Shown: positions 33,929-45,600 of the stretch, one piece after another
Layout: each line of letters opens with the position of its first letter
How positions within the stretch are numbered: the stretch's first letter is position 1
NCBI GenBank assembly: GCA_036924085.1
Contig: JAVGWX010000004.1
Span: 39,957,293 to 40,021,292 of the forward strand
Direction: 5' to 3'
Source of the DNA: Ariolimax columbianus
Taxonomy: Eukaryota > Mollusca > Gastropoda > Stylommatophora > Arionidae
Length of the DNA stretch: 64,000 nucleotides
Position numbers and translations under genes: made by a program
Notes under the pieces: model-generated
What the model saw: only the letters and a program-made list of their open reading frames with translations
What the model was told of the DNA's origin: nothing
The model's database searches: none

Positions 33929-34580
33929 CCTTAGATAACCCAGGGAACACGAGCATTGAGCAGGTCAGCAACTTTAAATATCTAGAAGTGGTAATAGACA
34001 GCAGGGGAGGAATCAAAGAGGAGTTAACTGCACGAAGGGCAGCAGCAGGTAGGCTTTTCCATGCAATAAACAGAGGTTTGCTCAGCAAAAGAGAAAAAAG
34101 CAGGAAAACAAAGATGGAAGTATACCGCTCGACCTATGTGCCTGTCCTGACATATGGATGTGAGTCATGGGCAATGACTACAGCCCAAGAAAGGCAACTA
34201 CAAACTTCATAAATAAAGTATCTAAGAAAGGCGGTTCAGGTGACGAGAAGGGACAAGATCCGTAGCCAGACAATACGTAGCAATCTCGGAGTTCAACCCC
34301 TGCAGGTACAAGTGGAGCAGTCCCAACTACAGTGGTTTGGCCATGTCTGTAGAATGGAAGAAAATCGGATACCAAGGCGGTCATGGGAGATAAGAAGTCA
34401 AGGACGCAGACCCACAGGACGTCCCAAAGTATGTTGGGAAGACAACATATAACAGTCTCTAAGTGATTGAGGGCTGGATTGGAAAGAGGCCAGGAAAAAG
34501 ACGGCGGATAGAGCAGTGTGGCGTTCTCTCTGGAAAACCTCTACACCTCACGGTAGAAGAGGAGCGACTAAGTAAGTAAG
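33929..34580 (+). mobile_element. RTE-like LINE 3' fragment (LINE-B), nested in LINE-A
   Basis: A 652-bp 5'-truncated insertion. It encodes NFKYLEVVIDSRGGIKEELT, KTKMEVYRSTYVPVLTYGCE, SWAMTTAQERQLQTS (then a stop), QSQLQWFGHVCRMEENRIPR and GRRPTGRPKVCWEDN, the post-RT and C-terminal regions of an RTE-like LINE. The 3' tail is (TAAG)n. Perfect 13-bp direct repeats TATCAATAACAGA lie at 33916-33928 and 34581-34593. Same family as 12.09-12.62 kb. RT core absent. Confidence 0.93.
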
Positions 34581-35447
34581 TATCAATAACAGATTAAAAG
34601 CGAAAATACACAAAATTCTCTGTGTGAACCAGGCAAGATCTCGATAGAGAAGATGAATGCACAGATGATATAGCTACTATATGCATGATAGTAGAAAAAC
34701 TATTCAATAGAAATTATCCTTATACTTTATTGTCTTTGAAAATGCGTATGATAGTGCAGATCGAATTACTCTATGGTAACTATTGAGCCACTATAGGATA
34801 TCAGAGAAATACATTTCCTCCGTACAGAATATGCATGAAGAAACAGTTAGAGCTGTACATGAAGGAATCTTTGGGATGCAAACAGCAGTGAGACAGGGAT
34901 GACTGCTCTCACTTTTCCTGTTCTCGTTGGCTATAGATTGAATAATGAAGACATCAATCGAAGGAAAAAGAACTGGTATTCAGTTGAAACTTTCATCCAA
35001 ATTAAAAGACCTAAACTATGCAGATGATCTAGTAATGTTGTCACATTCATAAGCAAATACAAGAAAAACTTAATAGGGTGAAAGAAGAATCACCCAAATT
35101 GCAATTGAATATCAACGTAAAGACATTCAAGTTTATTGAATACAACACTAGCAACAAAGAACCAATAATGCTAGAGGAAGAGCAGTTGAAAGTAGTAGAT
35201 ACTTTTAACTTTTTGGGCAGCACAATTGGCACATCAGGGGGTATAGATGTAAGGACCAGAATTGGAAGGTCAGGAATGTCATTCCTGTCACTGAACAACA
35301 TCTGGAGATCTGGAGAAATCACGATTCACACCAAAGTTAGAATATTAAGGGCGAGTGTCAAGTTGGTGCTGCTGTATATGGTAGAAACCTGGAGAGCGAA
35401 TCTAACTCTCGCCTCGAGTCTTTCCTAGTCGGATCCACTCCAAAAAA

Positions 35448-35725
35448 TGTAGCGCCGCCCATAGCCTCCGTGATCTGGCTCGGACCAGGTAGACGTTTTT
35501 CACTGAGCCGCCCATAGCCTCCGTGATCTGGCTCGGACCAGGTAAACGTTTTTCACTGAGCCGCCCATAACCTCCGTGATCTGGCTCGGACCAGGTAGAC
35601 GTTTTTCACTGAGAGCCGCCCATAGCCTCCGTGATCTGGCTCGGACCAGGTAGACGTTTTTCACTGAGAGCCGCCCATAGCCTCCATGATCTGGCTCGGA
35701 CCAGGTAGACGTGTTTCACTGAAAG
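35448..35725. repeat. 53-55-bp tandem repeat, five units
   Basis: Five units start at 35448, 35501, 35554, 35609 and 35664 (approximately), sharing GCCGCCCATAGCCTCCGTGA and GGCTCGGACCAGGTAGACG. Two units gained an extra GA, giving 55 bp. Divergence is only a few bases, so expansion was recent. GC content is well above that of the surroundings. Confidence 0.93.
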
Positions 35726-35879
35726 TTCAAGATCTACTGGTTGTACCGCGCCAATGTTCTGGTCACCAATTCCATCCGTCTTCCAGATATATGTCCACAG
35801 TATTATTTTGCAACGCGCGAACGCTCTACGTGTCGAGGGCTACAGCTTTCAGTTTACGTGGGGTTTGTCTGGTATGTCT

Positions 35880-35995
35880 GAAACTGTCACTTGCGCTGCA
35901 TTTTATGAAAGTGAGAAAGAGTTGTGTTGGTTGTCGACCTCACGCTCTCATCCTGAACCATCTGGGTACAGCGGCAAGATTTGTTCGTGTAAAAT
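35880..35995 (+). repeat. Member of a dispersed pair (with 9.71-9.86 kb)
   Basis: Plus-strand sequence GAAAGTGAGAAAGAGTTGTG, CTCACGCTCTCATCCTGAAC, GCGGCAAGAT aligns with the minus strand near 9.75 kb. It follows the 53-bp repeat. Family unknown. Confidence 0.4.
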
Positions 35996-36274
35996 AAAAT
36001 AATCCATTAGATGACCATAACGCTAAAAGTGTTTCGCCATGCTCAGTGCGTTACACTCCTAATAGTACTAACTCGCTGATCTATCCGTTAAACCAGCAAG
36101 TATGTTTTCCGCACAGCCAGGCATCACCTTCTTGGACAATCAAAACCTCAAGGTGGGGTCAGAATAACAATGAAATCGCAATTAGATTGCTTTAAGGACT
36201 CGGATCCTGATTTTTCTCCTTGGTTATCCCCAAAAACATATCCCCTGAATAGTTATCTCGTAAGGCCCACAAAG

Positions 36275-36695
36275 CAGTTCAGTTTGTTTCATCCTGTGAT
36301 CTCTTGAGATCGTTGATGCACCCCTGCTGGCACCTCCAGGCGCCATCCCTCTCTGTCTGAGGTGCTTCTTTTGCCACCTCGGGCCTTAGGTTATTCCATT
36401 CATGGAAGTTGTCATCCCATCGTTTTCTTGTACGTCCCAGCCTTCGATTGGCTTCTACCGTGCACTGTAGTATCGTATTAGCAATGCTCTTCGTCATCGA
36501 GGCGTGATCAAACTAAGGCAGTTTTTGTCTTTGATCATTGTGAGGAGGTCGTCGTAAAGTCCACTTGCAATCTCGATTCTTCGTCGTACTTCATCATTTG
36601 TGATACGGTCTTTGTATCTGATATCTAGGAGATTTCTAAAACAAGATAGAATGGACAGTATTTGTAATGTCGAAGCAAACTTCACGATAGTAATG
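36275..36695 (-). mobile_element. LINE C-terminal fragment
   Basis: Minus-strand frames read RYKDRITNDEVRRRIE, GLYDDLLTMIKDKN, a frame break, then ANTILQCTVEANRRLGRTRK, RWDDNFHEWNNLRPEVAKEA. This is the post-RT tail typical of endonuclease/RT LINEs in many animals. Same ending as the fragment at 1-160. A deletion or frameshift removes the segment between the two frames. Confidence 0.85.
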
Positions 36696-36699
36696 TCAG

Positions 36700-37615
36700 T
36701 AAACAGCGTGTGAGGTTTCAGTCAGTTTCATCATGAAAGAACGAAAATATCGATAATCATCGAATCCAATCTGGTTGCTTGCTGTGGAATACATGCATGG
36801 GGTCTTTGCTTTGTTTTTATTTTACTGCACCACAATATGCTGCTCTAAATTCAAACTCGATAAACACATAGCAGTGAATGAAGTGCAAGGGAGCTATTAC
36901 ACTAGCGCACTTCTCAACACAAAGAAACGCTAACGCGTGTAGCACTTTTATGCCTTCATTTAAGCTTGTTTTATATGCCGTTATGGCTTAACTTCTTATC
37001 TATGCAGATTACAATAGAAAGTAAATGTAACGGTCAATCACGTGGCAAAATTTGCCGTCGGGGATGAAGGTAACTGTTCTTGTACTAAGTCGCAGCCTAT
37101 GTGAAATGAGATGGCCAGGTCCCTGCCTTGCTGTTTATACCTTTCCCATCTCATACGTCAGATATTCATTTACAGCTGGACCGTCTGGAGGAGCGGTAGT
37201 ATCATGAACCAACCTCGCCCGGAGTTTGTTTCTGTCCGTCTATGATTTCGAACCCCGTCACGCTGTAATCCCAGTCTTAGCAAGCCAGTTAACTATCGAT
37301 TAAGATACACGCTCCACAAGATTACAATAAATCCCTTACAATATAATTGTAGTCACTTCAATAATCACTTAATCACAAAGGGAAACAAGGGACACAAAAA
37401 ATACCTGCAAAACGCAGAACAGTTTATATGTAAACACGCTGACGTACTGATGCGGGTGATGTGGTATGAGGCTAAACTTTTCTAATTCGAATGCAAAAGC
37501 TGTATTTCTAGGAAAAGTTGTAGTGCGAAAATATCCGTAAATATGAACCAACATTACTCGAAGCACTGTATGTAAAGATATAACTGAATGAATATATCTA
37601 TACATAAAGATACAC
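36700..37615. other. Unannotated stretch
   Basis: No supported feature. The 119-codon minus frame at 37369-37728 overlaps the inverted seed repeat and has Y/I low complexity. Confidence 0.45.
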
Positions 37616-37619
37616 ACAA

Positions 37620-37945
37620 AAATATAAATATAAACACACATGAGGCATGTGTTCAAATGAAACCTAACTGCACCAAAAAAACATACGTGCATTGCGTATA
37701 ATGACGTCGAGTCTAGTGCACATAGCACATACTAACTTTCAAGTTTGCAAAATTTCTTTATCCTCCGACTCTTAGTTTCCTCAGCAGACCGTTGAAAACA
37801 TGGCGGGCAATTTACGGAATTTGTGCATAGTTGTTCAGCGAGCGTTGATTCGGTTTCTAACAGCTGAAGGATGTCGACCAGTTGACATTCATCGCAAAAA
37901 GCACGTAGTGTATTGTGACAAATGTGTATCGAAGACAACAGTGAA
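37620..37945 (-). pseudogene. Unexpanded 'seed' copy of the 18-bp satellite locus
   Basis: The minus strand encodes a 74-codon frame (37732-37956) containing AFCDECQLVDILQLLETES, then LCTNSVNCPPCFQRSAEETK. It holds one 18-bp unit only. The array at 38.1-45.8 kb has the same left neighbour on the plus strand (TGCGATGAATGTCAACTGGT at 38078-38097) and the same right neighbour (GTTAGAAACCGAATCAA at 45827-45843, then a frame reading QLLETESRLVDQLWTDSV). Outside the unit the two loci align by eye at roughly 75-80% out to about 46.06 kb. The product is unrecognised. Confidence 0.7.
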
Positions 37946-38039
37946 TAACTGGACAACGATGTTTGTTTAAAGAAGGACGTGAGTTAACGAAATATCTTTC
38001 GATGCCAGGTCAGGCGCATATTGTTGATCGGCAAAATTG

Positions 38040-38082
38040 ATGCAGCAATTCGGGTCACCCTACATTGTCTGCATTCTGCGAT
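38040..38082 (+). other. Left flank of the expanded satellite locus
   Basis: Sequence ending CATTCTGCGATGAATGTC is the plus-strand counterpart of the minus-strand seed copy (TTTTTGCGATGAATGTC). The two loci are therefore head to head, about 100 bp apart. Confidence 0.7.
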
Positions 38083-39744
38083 GAATGTCAACTGGTCGAC
38101 ATCTTTCAACTGGTCCTTCAACTGGTGGACAACTTTCAACTGGTGGACATCCTTCAACTGGTCGACATCCTTCAACTGGTCGATATCCTTCAACTGGTCG
38201 ACATCCTTCAACTGGTCCTTCAACTGGTCCTTCAACTGGTCGACATCCTTCAACTGGTCGACATCCTTCAACTGGTCGACATCCTTCAACTGGTCGACAT
38301 CCTTCAACTGGTCGACAACCTTCAACTGGTGGACATCCTTCAACTGGTCGACATCCTTCAACTGGTGGACATCCTTCAACTGGTCGACATCTTTCAACTG
38401 GTCCTTCAACTGGTGGACAACCTTCAACTGGTGGACATCCTTCAACTGGTTGACATCCTTCAACTGGTCGACATCCTTCAACTGGTCGACATCCTTCAAC
38501 TGGTCCTTCAACTGGTCCTTCAACTGGTCGACATCCTTCAACTGGTCGACATCCTTCAACTGGTCCTTCAACTGGTCGACATCCTTCAACTGGTCGACAT
38601 CCTTCAACTGGTCGACATCCTTCAACTGGTCATTCAACTGGTCGACATCCTTCAACTGGTCGACATCCTTCAACAGGTCCTTCAACTGGTCGACATCCTT
38701 CAACTGGTCGACATCCTTCAACTGGTCGATATCCTTCAACTGGTCGACATCCTTCAACTAGTCGACATCCTTCAACTGGTCGACATCCTTCAACTGGTGG
38801 ACATCCTTCAACTGGTCGACATCCTTCAACTGGTCGACATCCTTCAACTGGTCGACATCCTTCAACTGGTCGACATCCTTCAACTGGTGGACATCATTCA
38901 ACTGGTCGACATCCTTCAACTAGTCGACATCCTTCAACTGGTCGACATCCTTCAACTGGTCGACATCCTTCAACTGGTGGACATCCTTCAACTGGTGGAC
39001 ATCCTTCAACTGGTCGACATCCTTCAACTGGTCGACATCCTTCAACTGGTCGACATCCTTCAACTGGTCGACATCCTTCAGCTGGTCGACATCCTTCAAC
39101 TGGTCGACATCCTTCAACTGGTCGACAACCTTCAACTGGTGGACATCCTTCAACTGGTCGACATCCTTCAACTGGTCGACATCCTTCAACTGGTCGACAT
39201 CCTTCAACTGGTCCTTTAACTGGTGGACAACCTTCAACTGGTGGACATCCTTCAACTGGTCGACATCCCTCAACTGGTCGACATCCTTCAACTGGTCGAC
39301 ATCCTTCAACTGGTCGACATCCTTCAACTGGTCCTTCAACTGGTCGACATCCTTCAACTGGTCGACATTCTTCAACTGGTCCTTTTCTGGTCGACATCCT
39401 TCAACTGGTCGACATCCTTCAACTGGTCGACATCCTTCAACTGGTCCTTCAACTGGTGGACATCCTTCAACTGGTCGACATCCTTCAACTGGTCCTTCAA
39501 CTGGTCGACATCCTTCAACTGGTCGACATCCTTCAACTGGTCGACATCCTTCAACTGGTCGACATCCTTCAACTGGTCGACATCCTTCAACTGGTCGACA
39601 TCCTTCAGCTGGTCGACATCCTTCAACTGGTCGACATCCTTCAACTGGTCGACAACATTCAACTGGGGGACATCCTTCAACTGGTCGACATCCTTCAACT
39701 GGTGGACATCCTTCAACTGGTCGACATCCTTCAACTGGTTCTTC
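38083..39744 (+). repeat. 18-bp satellite (TTCAACTGGTCGACATCC), left part
   Basis: Tandem 18-bp units TTCAACTGGTCGACATCC with 12-bp variants that lack GACATC (CTTCAACTGGTC), and point variants GTGGAC, GACAAC, GATATC. All length steps are multiples of 6, so frame is preserved. Plus frames read QLVDIL, FNWSTS and STGRHP; minus frames read DVDQLK and GCRPVE; only one frame is closed. The frame continuous with the left flank (MSAFCDECQLVDIFQLV) stays open from 38065 to 39219. GTCGAC (SalI) recurs in most units. Confidence 0.97.
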
Positions 39745-42581
39745 GGAAAAACTATAAGCCCTACTGGAATGATGAGTTACAGAAAGTGGAAGATGCGGTA
39801 ACAAATGCTAGGAACATGGCAGAACGAGAAAAATCCATGGAGGCAAACATCGCCCTCAAAGCCGCCACGGCGCAGTACAAACACACTCTCAAGCAAACAG
39901 CAAGAGAAAGTTGGAAAAATAAAACGGAAAGTTTAAACCTGGACAAAGAAGGGAACAAGCTATGGAAGCTAGTCAGAGCCATGAATGACGAAACCCCGTC
40001 AAATAAACAAATTACTATCAAGCAGGGCGAGAACTTGATCACAGGTAAGAAAGCCGCAAACGCCTTTGTCGATCACTATGCCAAAGCAAACCACATCGAG
40101 GTCCCTGCAGATAAGCATACAGACATTAGCGAAGAGCTAAAGGGTCACGAAAACATAAATACGGCTCCTGAAGAGCACATGATGGCCAAACTAACATTGC
40201 GCGAAATGGAAGAGGCTATGAGAACACTAAAGAAAAGGAAATCTCCCGGAAAAGACGGGATAACAAACGAAATGCTGATGGGGCTGGGCCAAACAGCGAA
40301 GAAAAAACTACTATCAGTCCTGAACCAAAGCTGGAAAAGGGGTATTGTACCCCAGGCATGGAAAGATGCAATACTGGTACCAGTACCAAAAACAGGAAAG
40401 GACAAAACAGATCCGAATGGATACAGGCCCATAAGCCTACTGAGCTGTGTCGGCAAGCTGATGGAACGGATGATAAACACCAGACTGATGTGGCATCTGG
40501 AAGAAAAACGAATACTAATTCCACAGCAAGCCGGCTTTAGACAGCACAGATCCACTGAGGACCAGGTCATCCTCATAGCCCAGGAAATAGAAGATGCCTA
40601 CCAGGCACAGAAACACACAGTAGCTGTTTGGGTGGATCTGGAAAAGGCATTTGACAAAGTCTGGAAGGATGGACTTAGAGTCAAGCTAAGAAGAAGTGAT
40701 GTCTGTGGGAAGATGTACAAGTGGATCAACCACTACCTCAAACAAAGAACGGCCAGAGTCCAAGTACAAGGGCAGATGAGCAAAAAGGTGACACTCGAGC
40801 AGGGAGTACCCCAAGGGGGAGTATTGTCACCCACACTCTTCCTGGTATATATAAACGATATTACAGAGAATATACCAAGAAGAGTCCATAGCTCAATGTT
40901 TGCAGACGATCTGGCTATGTGGACCTCTGAAAAGAATCTCACCATAGCAAGAAATCTGATGCAAACGGCCCTAACATCGCTGGAAGAGTGGGCGAACTCA
41001 TGGCTGGTCAAAATAAACGAGGAGAAAACCACGTGCACAATATTCTCGCTCTCATTAAAACCCCAAAGTACCAAATTACGCCTAAATTGCAAAATCCTGC
41101 AGCCAAACGACAACCCAACCTATCTGGGAGTCACATTTGTTCGGCGTATGACATGGAAAAGTCAGATTGAGAGAAACCGAATGAAAGCCAGAGAAAGAAT
41201 GGCGATCATGAGAAAGCTTGCTGGCACAAGCTGGGGAGCAGACGAAGGCATACTAAAGAAACTGTACACTGGAAGAGTGAGACCAGTTCTCGAGTATGGC
41301 ATTGCGGCATGGACAACAGCAGCGAGGGCGAACTTCGATAAAGTTAACAAACTTCAAAACCAAGCCATGAGAATTATAACAGGTGGCATGAAGTCAACGC
41401 CAATTGTAGAACTTGAAAAGATTACAAAACTGCAATCCATGATCGATAGAAGAGACTGCAGAACCCAGCTGCAGTCAGAGAAACTCCGAAGACTGACGGA
41501 CCATCCAATGTACCAGAGACTAAACAATTTGGGAAACGGGAAACTAAAGCGGAGAAACTTTGCAGAAATAGCCAAAGCAAAGATGCACGAAGATTCCATA
41601 AACGCACTAACAACACCAAAACCCATCACTACTGTACGAAAACCTACTTGGAGGCAGGATATATTTCCAGAGGTGGTAGAAAATATACCAGGTATTGCAA
41701 ACAAAAACTGCCAGAGTGAAAAAGAAAGGAGAGACACTACTCTAAGCTTAATAACGAAAAGCTACCCAAGCATGGACTGGACCCATGCATACACCGACGG
41801 TTCTGTAACAAACACTACACAGAACGGAGGGGCAGGAGCATTCCTGAACCTACCAAATGGCAGAAAAATAACACTGTCATTCGCTACTGGTAAGTACACG
41901 AGCAATTTCAGAGCAGAGGCAGAGGCACTGAGGGCGGCAGTGGAAGAAATGGTAACACACAGTGAAAATGAGAGCCATATAGTCCTGCTGACAGATGCTC
42001 TCGAAGTAGTCACAGCGCTAAAAAGCCAGAAAAACACTGAGCTTAATGACTTAAGAGCAGCACTCTGCAAACTGTGCCAACAGTCCGCACAAAAAAGGGT
42101 AGTGGTACAGTGGGTTCCGTCACACTGCACCATCCAAGGCAACGAGGAGGCAGACAGACTGGCAAAAGAAGGTGCAAGGCTACCACAAATAGATACCAGT
42201 ATGACGTACGAAGAGTCAAAACGGCTTATCAAAGCCAGGTACATGTCCAAATGGGAAACCGAACACACTGGTTACACCAAAAACGATGCCTATTACCAGT
42301 TGAACCGAAGAGAGCAGGTCGTTGTCTTCAGACTTCGCACTGGTCACAACAGACTGAGGTACCACCTCTTCAACAAATTGAAGATAGGGTGTACCGACGA
42401 ATGCCCGTGCGGTACTGGTAAAATGACCACTGAACATCTGCTGCAGAACTGCCCCACATACGAGGATCAGAGAGAGCAGATGTGGCCATTGCCAGTGGAA
42501 CTGCAAGACAAGCTCTATGGTAGTGGCGAGAGTCTCAGGATGACCGCCGCTTTTTTCGAGAAAATAATGGTTACTGTCTGA
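39456..42581 (+). CDS. Reverse transcriptase/RNase H polyprotein, fused in frame to satellite
   Basis: A 1,041-codon open frame. Residues 1-96 or so are satellite-encoded (DILQLV)n; the LINE part starts at about residue 97. RT: SPGKDGITNEML, GYRPISLLSCVGKLMERMI, VDLEKAFD (catalytic D at residue 394), GVPQGGVLSPTLFLVYIND, and FADD at 40899-40910 (residues 482-485) are all intact. Post-RT: TYLGVTFVRRMTWKSQIERN, RPVLEYGIAAW. RNase H: YTDGSVTN (D at 781), AEAEALRAAVEEM, LLTDALEVVTAL, QWVPSHCTIQGNEEADRLAK, all catalytic acids present. C-terminus: RLRTGHNRLRYHLFNKL and C-C----EHLLQNC. It copies element RNA at nicked target DNA. Without the endonuclease it should not move by itself. Whether the satellite-derived N-terminus is ever translated is unknown; the fusion is most simply chance. 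Confidence 0.93.
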   Translation: MDILQLVDILQLVLQLVDILQLVDILQLVDILQLVDILQLVDILQLVDILQLVDILQLVDILQLVDNIQLGDILQLVDILQLVDILQLVDILQLVLRKNYKPYWNDELQKVEDAVTNARNMAEREKSMEANIALKAATAQYKHTLKQTARESWKNKTESLNLDKEGNKLWKLVRAMNDETPSNKQITIKQGENLITGKKAANAFVDHYAKANHIEVPADKHTDISEELKGHENINTAPEEHMMAKLTLREMEEAMRTLKKRKSPGKDGITNEMLMGLGQTAKKKLLSVLNQSWKRGIVPQAWKDAILVPVPKTGKDKTDPNGYRPISLLSCVGKLMERMINTRLMWHLEEKRILIPQQAGFRQHRSTEDQVILIAQEIEDAYQAQKHTVAVWVDLEKAFDKVWKDGLRVKLRRSDVCGKMYKWINHYLKQRTARVQVQGQMSKKVTLEQGVPQGGVLSPTLFLVYINDITENIPRRVHSSMFADDLAMWTSEKNLTIARNLMQTALTSLEEWANSWLVKINEEKTTCTIFSLSLKPQSTKLRLNCKILQPNDNPTYLGVTFVRRMTWKSQIERNRMKARERMAIMRKLAGTSWGADEGILKKLYTGRVRPVLEYGIAAWTTAARANFDKVNKLQNQAMRIITGGMKSTPIVELEKITKLQSMIDRRDCRTQLQSEKLRRLTDHPMYQRLNNLGNGKLKRRNFAEIAKAKMHEDSINALTTPKPITTVRKPTWRQDIFPEVVENIPGIANKNCQSEKERRDTTLSLITKSYPSMDWTHAYTDGSVTNTTQNGGAGAFLNLPNGRKITLSFATGKYTSNFRAEAEALRAAVEEMVTHSENESHIVLLTDALEVVTALKSQKNTELNDLRAALCKLCQQSAQKRVVVQWVPSHCTIQGNEEADRLAKEGARLPQIDTSMTYEESKRLIKARYMSKWETEHTGYTKNDAYYQLNRREQVVVFRLRTGHNRLRYHLFNKLKIGCTDECPCGTGKMTTEHLLQNCPTYEDQREQMWPLPVELQDKLYGSGESLRMTAAFFEKIMVTV

Positions 42582-42608
42582 CTGTGTACGCAGAAGAAGA
42601 AGAAGAAG
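39745..42608 (+). mobile_element. RT/RNase H LINE inserted in the 18-bp satellite
   Basis: A 2,864-bp 5'-truncated non-LTR retrotransposon. Perfect 12-bp direct repeats AACTGGTTCTTC at 39733-39744 and 42609-42620 bound it; GGTTCTTC is a rare variant of the satellite sequence and occurs on both sides, which supports a true TSD. It begins just before RKNYKPYWNDELQ, a region that normally follows the endonuclease domain, so the endonuclease and any ORF1 are missing. The 3' end is a short UTR (CTGACTGTGTACGCAGAAGA) and (GAA)n. Related copies: 10.55, 21.49 and 30.24 kb. RT plus RNase H suggests the I/Jockey group; exact clade needs a tree. Confidence 0.97.
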
Positions 42609-45600
42609 AACTGGTTCTTCAACTGGTGGACAACCTTCAACTGGTGGACATCCTTCAACTGGTCGACATCCTTCAACTGGTCGACATCCTTCAACTGGTG
42701 GACTTCAATCAACTGGTCGACATCCTTCAACTAGTCGACATCCTTCAACTGGTCGACATCCTTCAACTGGTGGACATCCTTCAACTGGTGGACATCCTTC
42801 AACTGGTCGACATCCTTCAACTGGTCGACATCCTTCAACTGGTGGACATCCTTCAACTGGTCGACATCCTTCAACTGATCGACATCCTTCAACTGGTCGA
42901 CATCCTTGAACTGGTGGACATCCTTGTACTGGTCCTTAAAATGGTCGACATCCTTCAACTGGCGACATCCTTCAACTGGTCCTTCAACTGGTCGACATCC
43001 TTCAACTGGCGACATCCTTCAACTCATCGACATCCTTTAACTGGTCGACATCCTTCAATTGGTCCTCCAATTGGTCGACATCCTTCAACTGGTCGACATC
43101 CTTCAACTGGTCGACATCTTTCAACTGGTCGACATCCTTCAACTGGTCGACAACCTTCAACTGGTGGACATCCTTCAACTGGTGGACATCCTTCAACTGG
43201 TCGACATCCTTCAACTGGTGGACAACCTTCAACTGGTAGACATCCTTCAACTGGTCGACATCCTTCAAATGGTGGACATCCTTCAACTGGTGGACACCCT
43301 TTAACTGGTGGACATCCTTCAACTGGTCGACATCTTTCAACTGGTCGACATCCTTCAACTGGTGGACATCCTTCAATTGGTCGACATCCTTCAACTGGTC
43401 GACATCCTTCAACTAGTGGACATCCTTCAACTGGTCGACATCCTTCATCTGGTCGACATCCTTCAACTGGTCGACATCCTTCAACTGGTCGACATCCTTC
43501 AACTGGTCGACATCCTTCAACTGGTCGACATCCTTCAGCTGGTCGACATCCTTCAGCTGGTCGACAACCTTCAACTGGTGGACATCCTTCAACTGGTCGA
43601 CATCCTTCAACTGGTCGACATCCTTTAACTAGTGGACATCCTTCAACTGGTCGACATCCTTCAACTAGTCCTTCAACTGGTCGACATCCTTCAACTAGTC
43701 GACATCCTTCAACTGGTTGACATCCTTCAACTGGTCGACATCCTTTAGCTGGTCGACATCCTTCAACTGGTCGACATCCTTCAACTGGTGGACATCCTTC
43801 AACTGGTCGACATCCTTCAACTGGTCGACATCCTTCAACTGGTCGACATCCTTCAACTGGTCGACATCCTTCAACTGGTGGACATCCTTCAACTGGTGGA
43901 CATCCTTCAAATGGTCGACATCCTTCAACTGGTCGACATCTTTTAACTAGTGGACATCCTTTAACTGGTCGACATCCTTCAACTGGTCCTTGAACTGGTC
44001 GACATCCTTCAACTGGTCGACATCCTTCAACTGATCGACATCCTTCAACTGGTCGACATCCTTCAGCTGGTCGACATGCTTCAACTGGTCGACATCCTTC
44101 AACTGGTGGACATCCTTCAACTGGTCGACATCCTTCAACTTGTCCTTCAACTGGTCGACATCCTTTAACTGGTCGACATCCTTCAACTGGTGGACATCCT
44201 TCAACTGGTGGACATCCTTCAACTGGTCGACATCCTTCAACTGGTGGACATCCTTCAACTGGTCGACATCCTTCAACTGGTCGACATCTTTTAACTAGTG
44301 GACATCCTTCAACTGGTCGACATCCTTCAACTGGTCCTTCAACTGGTCGACATCCTTCAACTGGTCGACATCCTTCAACTGGTCGACATCCTTCAACTGG
44401 TCGACATCCTTAAGCTGGTCGACATCCTTCAACTGGTCGACATCCTTCAACTGGTGGACATCCTTCAACTGGTCGACTTCCTTCAACTTGTCCTTCAACT
44501 GGTCGACATCCTTCAACTGGTCGACATCCTTCAACTGGTCCTTCAACTGGTCGACATCCTTCAACTGGTCGACATCCTTCAACTGGTCGACATCCTTTAA
44601 CTAGTCCTTCAACTGGTCGACATCCTTCAACTAGTCCTTCAACTGGTCGACATCCTTCAACTAGTCGACATCCTTCAACTGGTTGACATCCTTCAACTGG
44701 TCGACATCCTTTAGCTGGTCGACATCCTTCAACTGGTCGACATCCTTCAACTGGTGGACATCCTTCAACTGGTCGACATCCTTCAACTGGTCGACATCCT
44801 TCAACTGGTCGACATCCTTCAACTGGTCGACATCCTTCAACTGGTGGACATCCTTCAACTGGTGGACATCCTTCAAATGGTCGACATCCTTCAACTGGTC
44901 GACATCTTTTAACTAGTGGACATCCTTTAACTGGTCGACATCCTTCAACTGGTCCTTCAACTGGTCGACATCCTTCAACTGGTCGACATCCTTCAACTGG
45001 TCGACATCCTTCAACTGGTCGACATCCTTCAGCTGGTCGACATGCTTCAACTGGTCGACATCCTTCAACTGGTGGACATCCTTCAACTGGTCGACATCCT
45101 TCAACTTGTCCTTCAACTGGTCGACATCCTTTAACTGGTCGACATCCTTCAACTGGTGGACATCCTTCAACTGGTGGACATCCTTCAACTGGTCGACATC
45201 CTTCAACTGGTGGACATCCTTCAACTGGTCGACATCCTTCAACTGGTCGACATCTTTTAACTAGTGGACATCCTTCAACTGGTCGACATCCTTCAACTGG
45301 TCCTTCAACTGGTCGACATCCTTCAACTGGTCGACATCCTTCAACTGGTCGACATCCTTCAACTGGTCGACATCCTTAAGCTGGTCGACATCCTTCAACT
45401 GGTCGACATCCTTCAACTGGTGGACATCCTTCAACTGGTCGACTTCCTTCAACTTGTCCTTCAACTGGTCGACATCCTTCAACTGGTCGACATCCTTCAA
45501 CTGGTCCTTCAACTGGTCGACATCCTTCAACTGGTCGACATCCTTCAACTGGTCGACATCCTTTAACTGGTCGACATCCTTCAACTGGTCTTTCAACTGG

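Noticed and set aside
40042..42506. Minus-strand ORFs of 60-168 codons
   Set aside because: Antisense shadows of the RT/RNase H frame.
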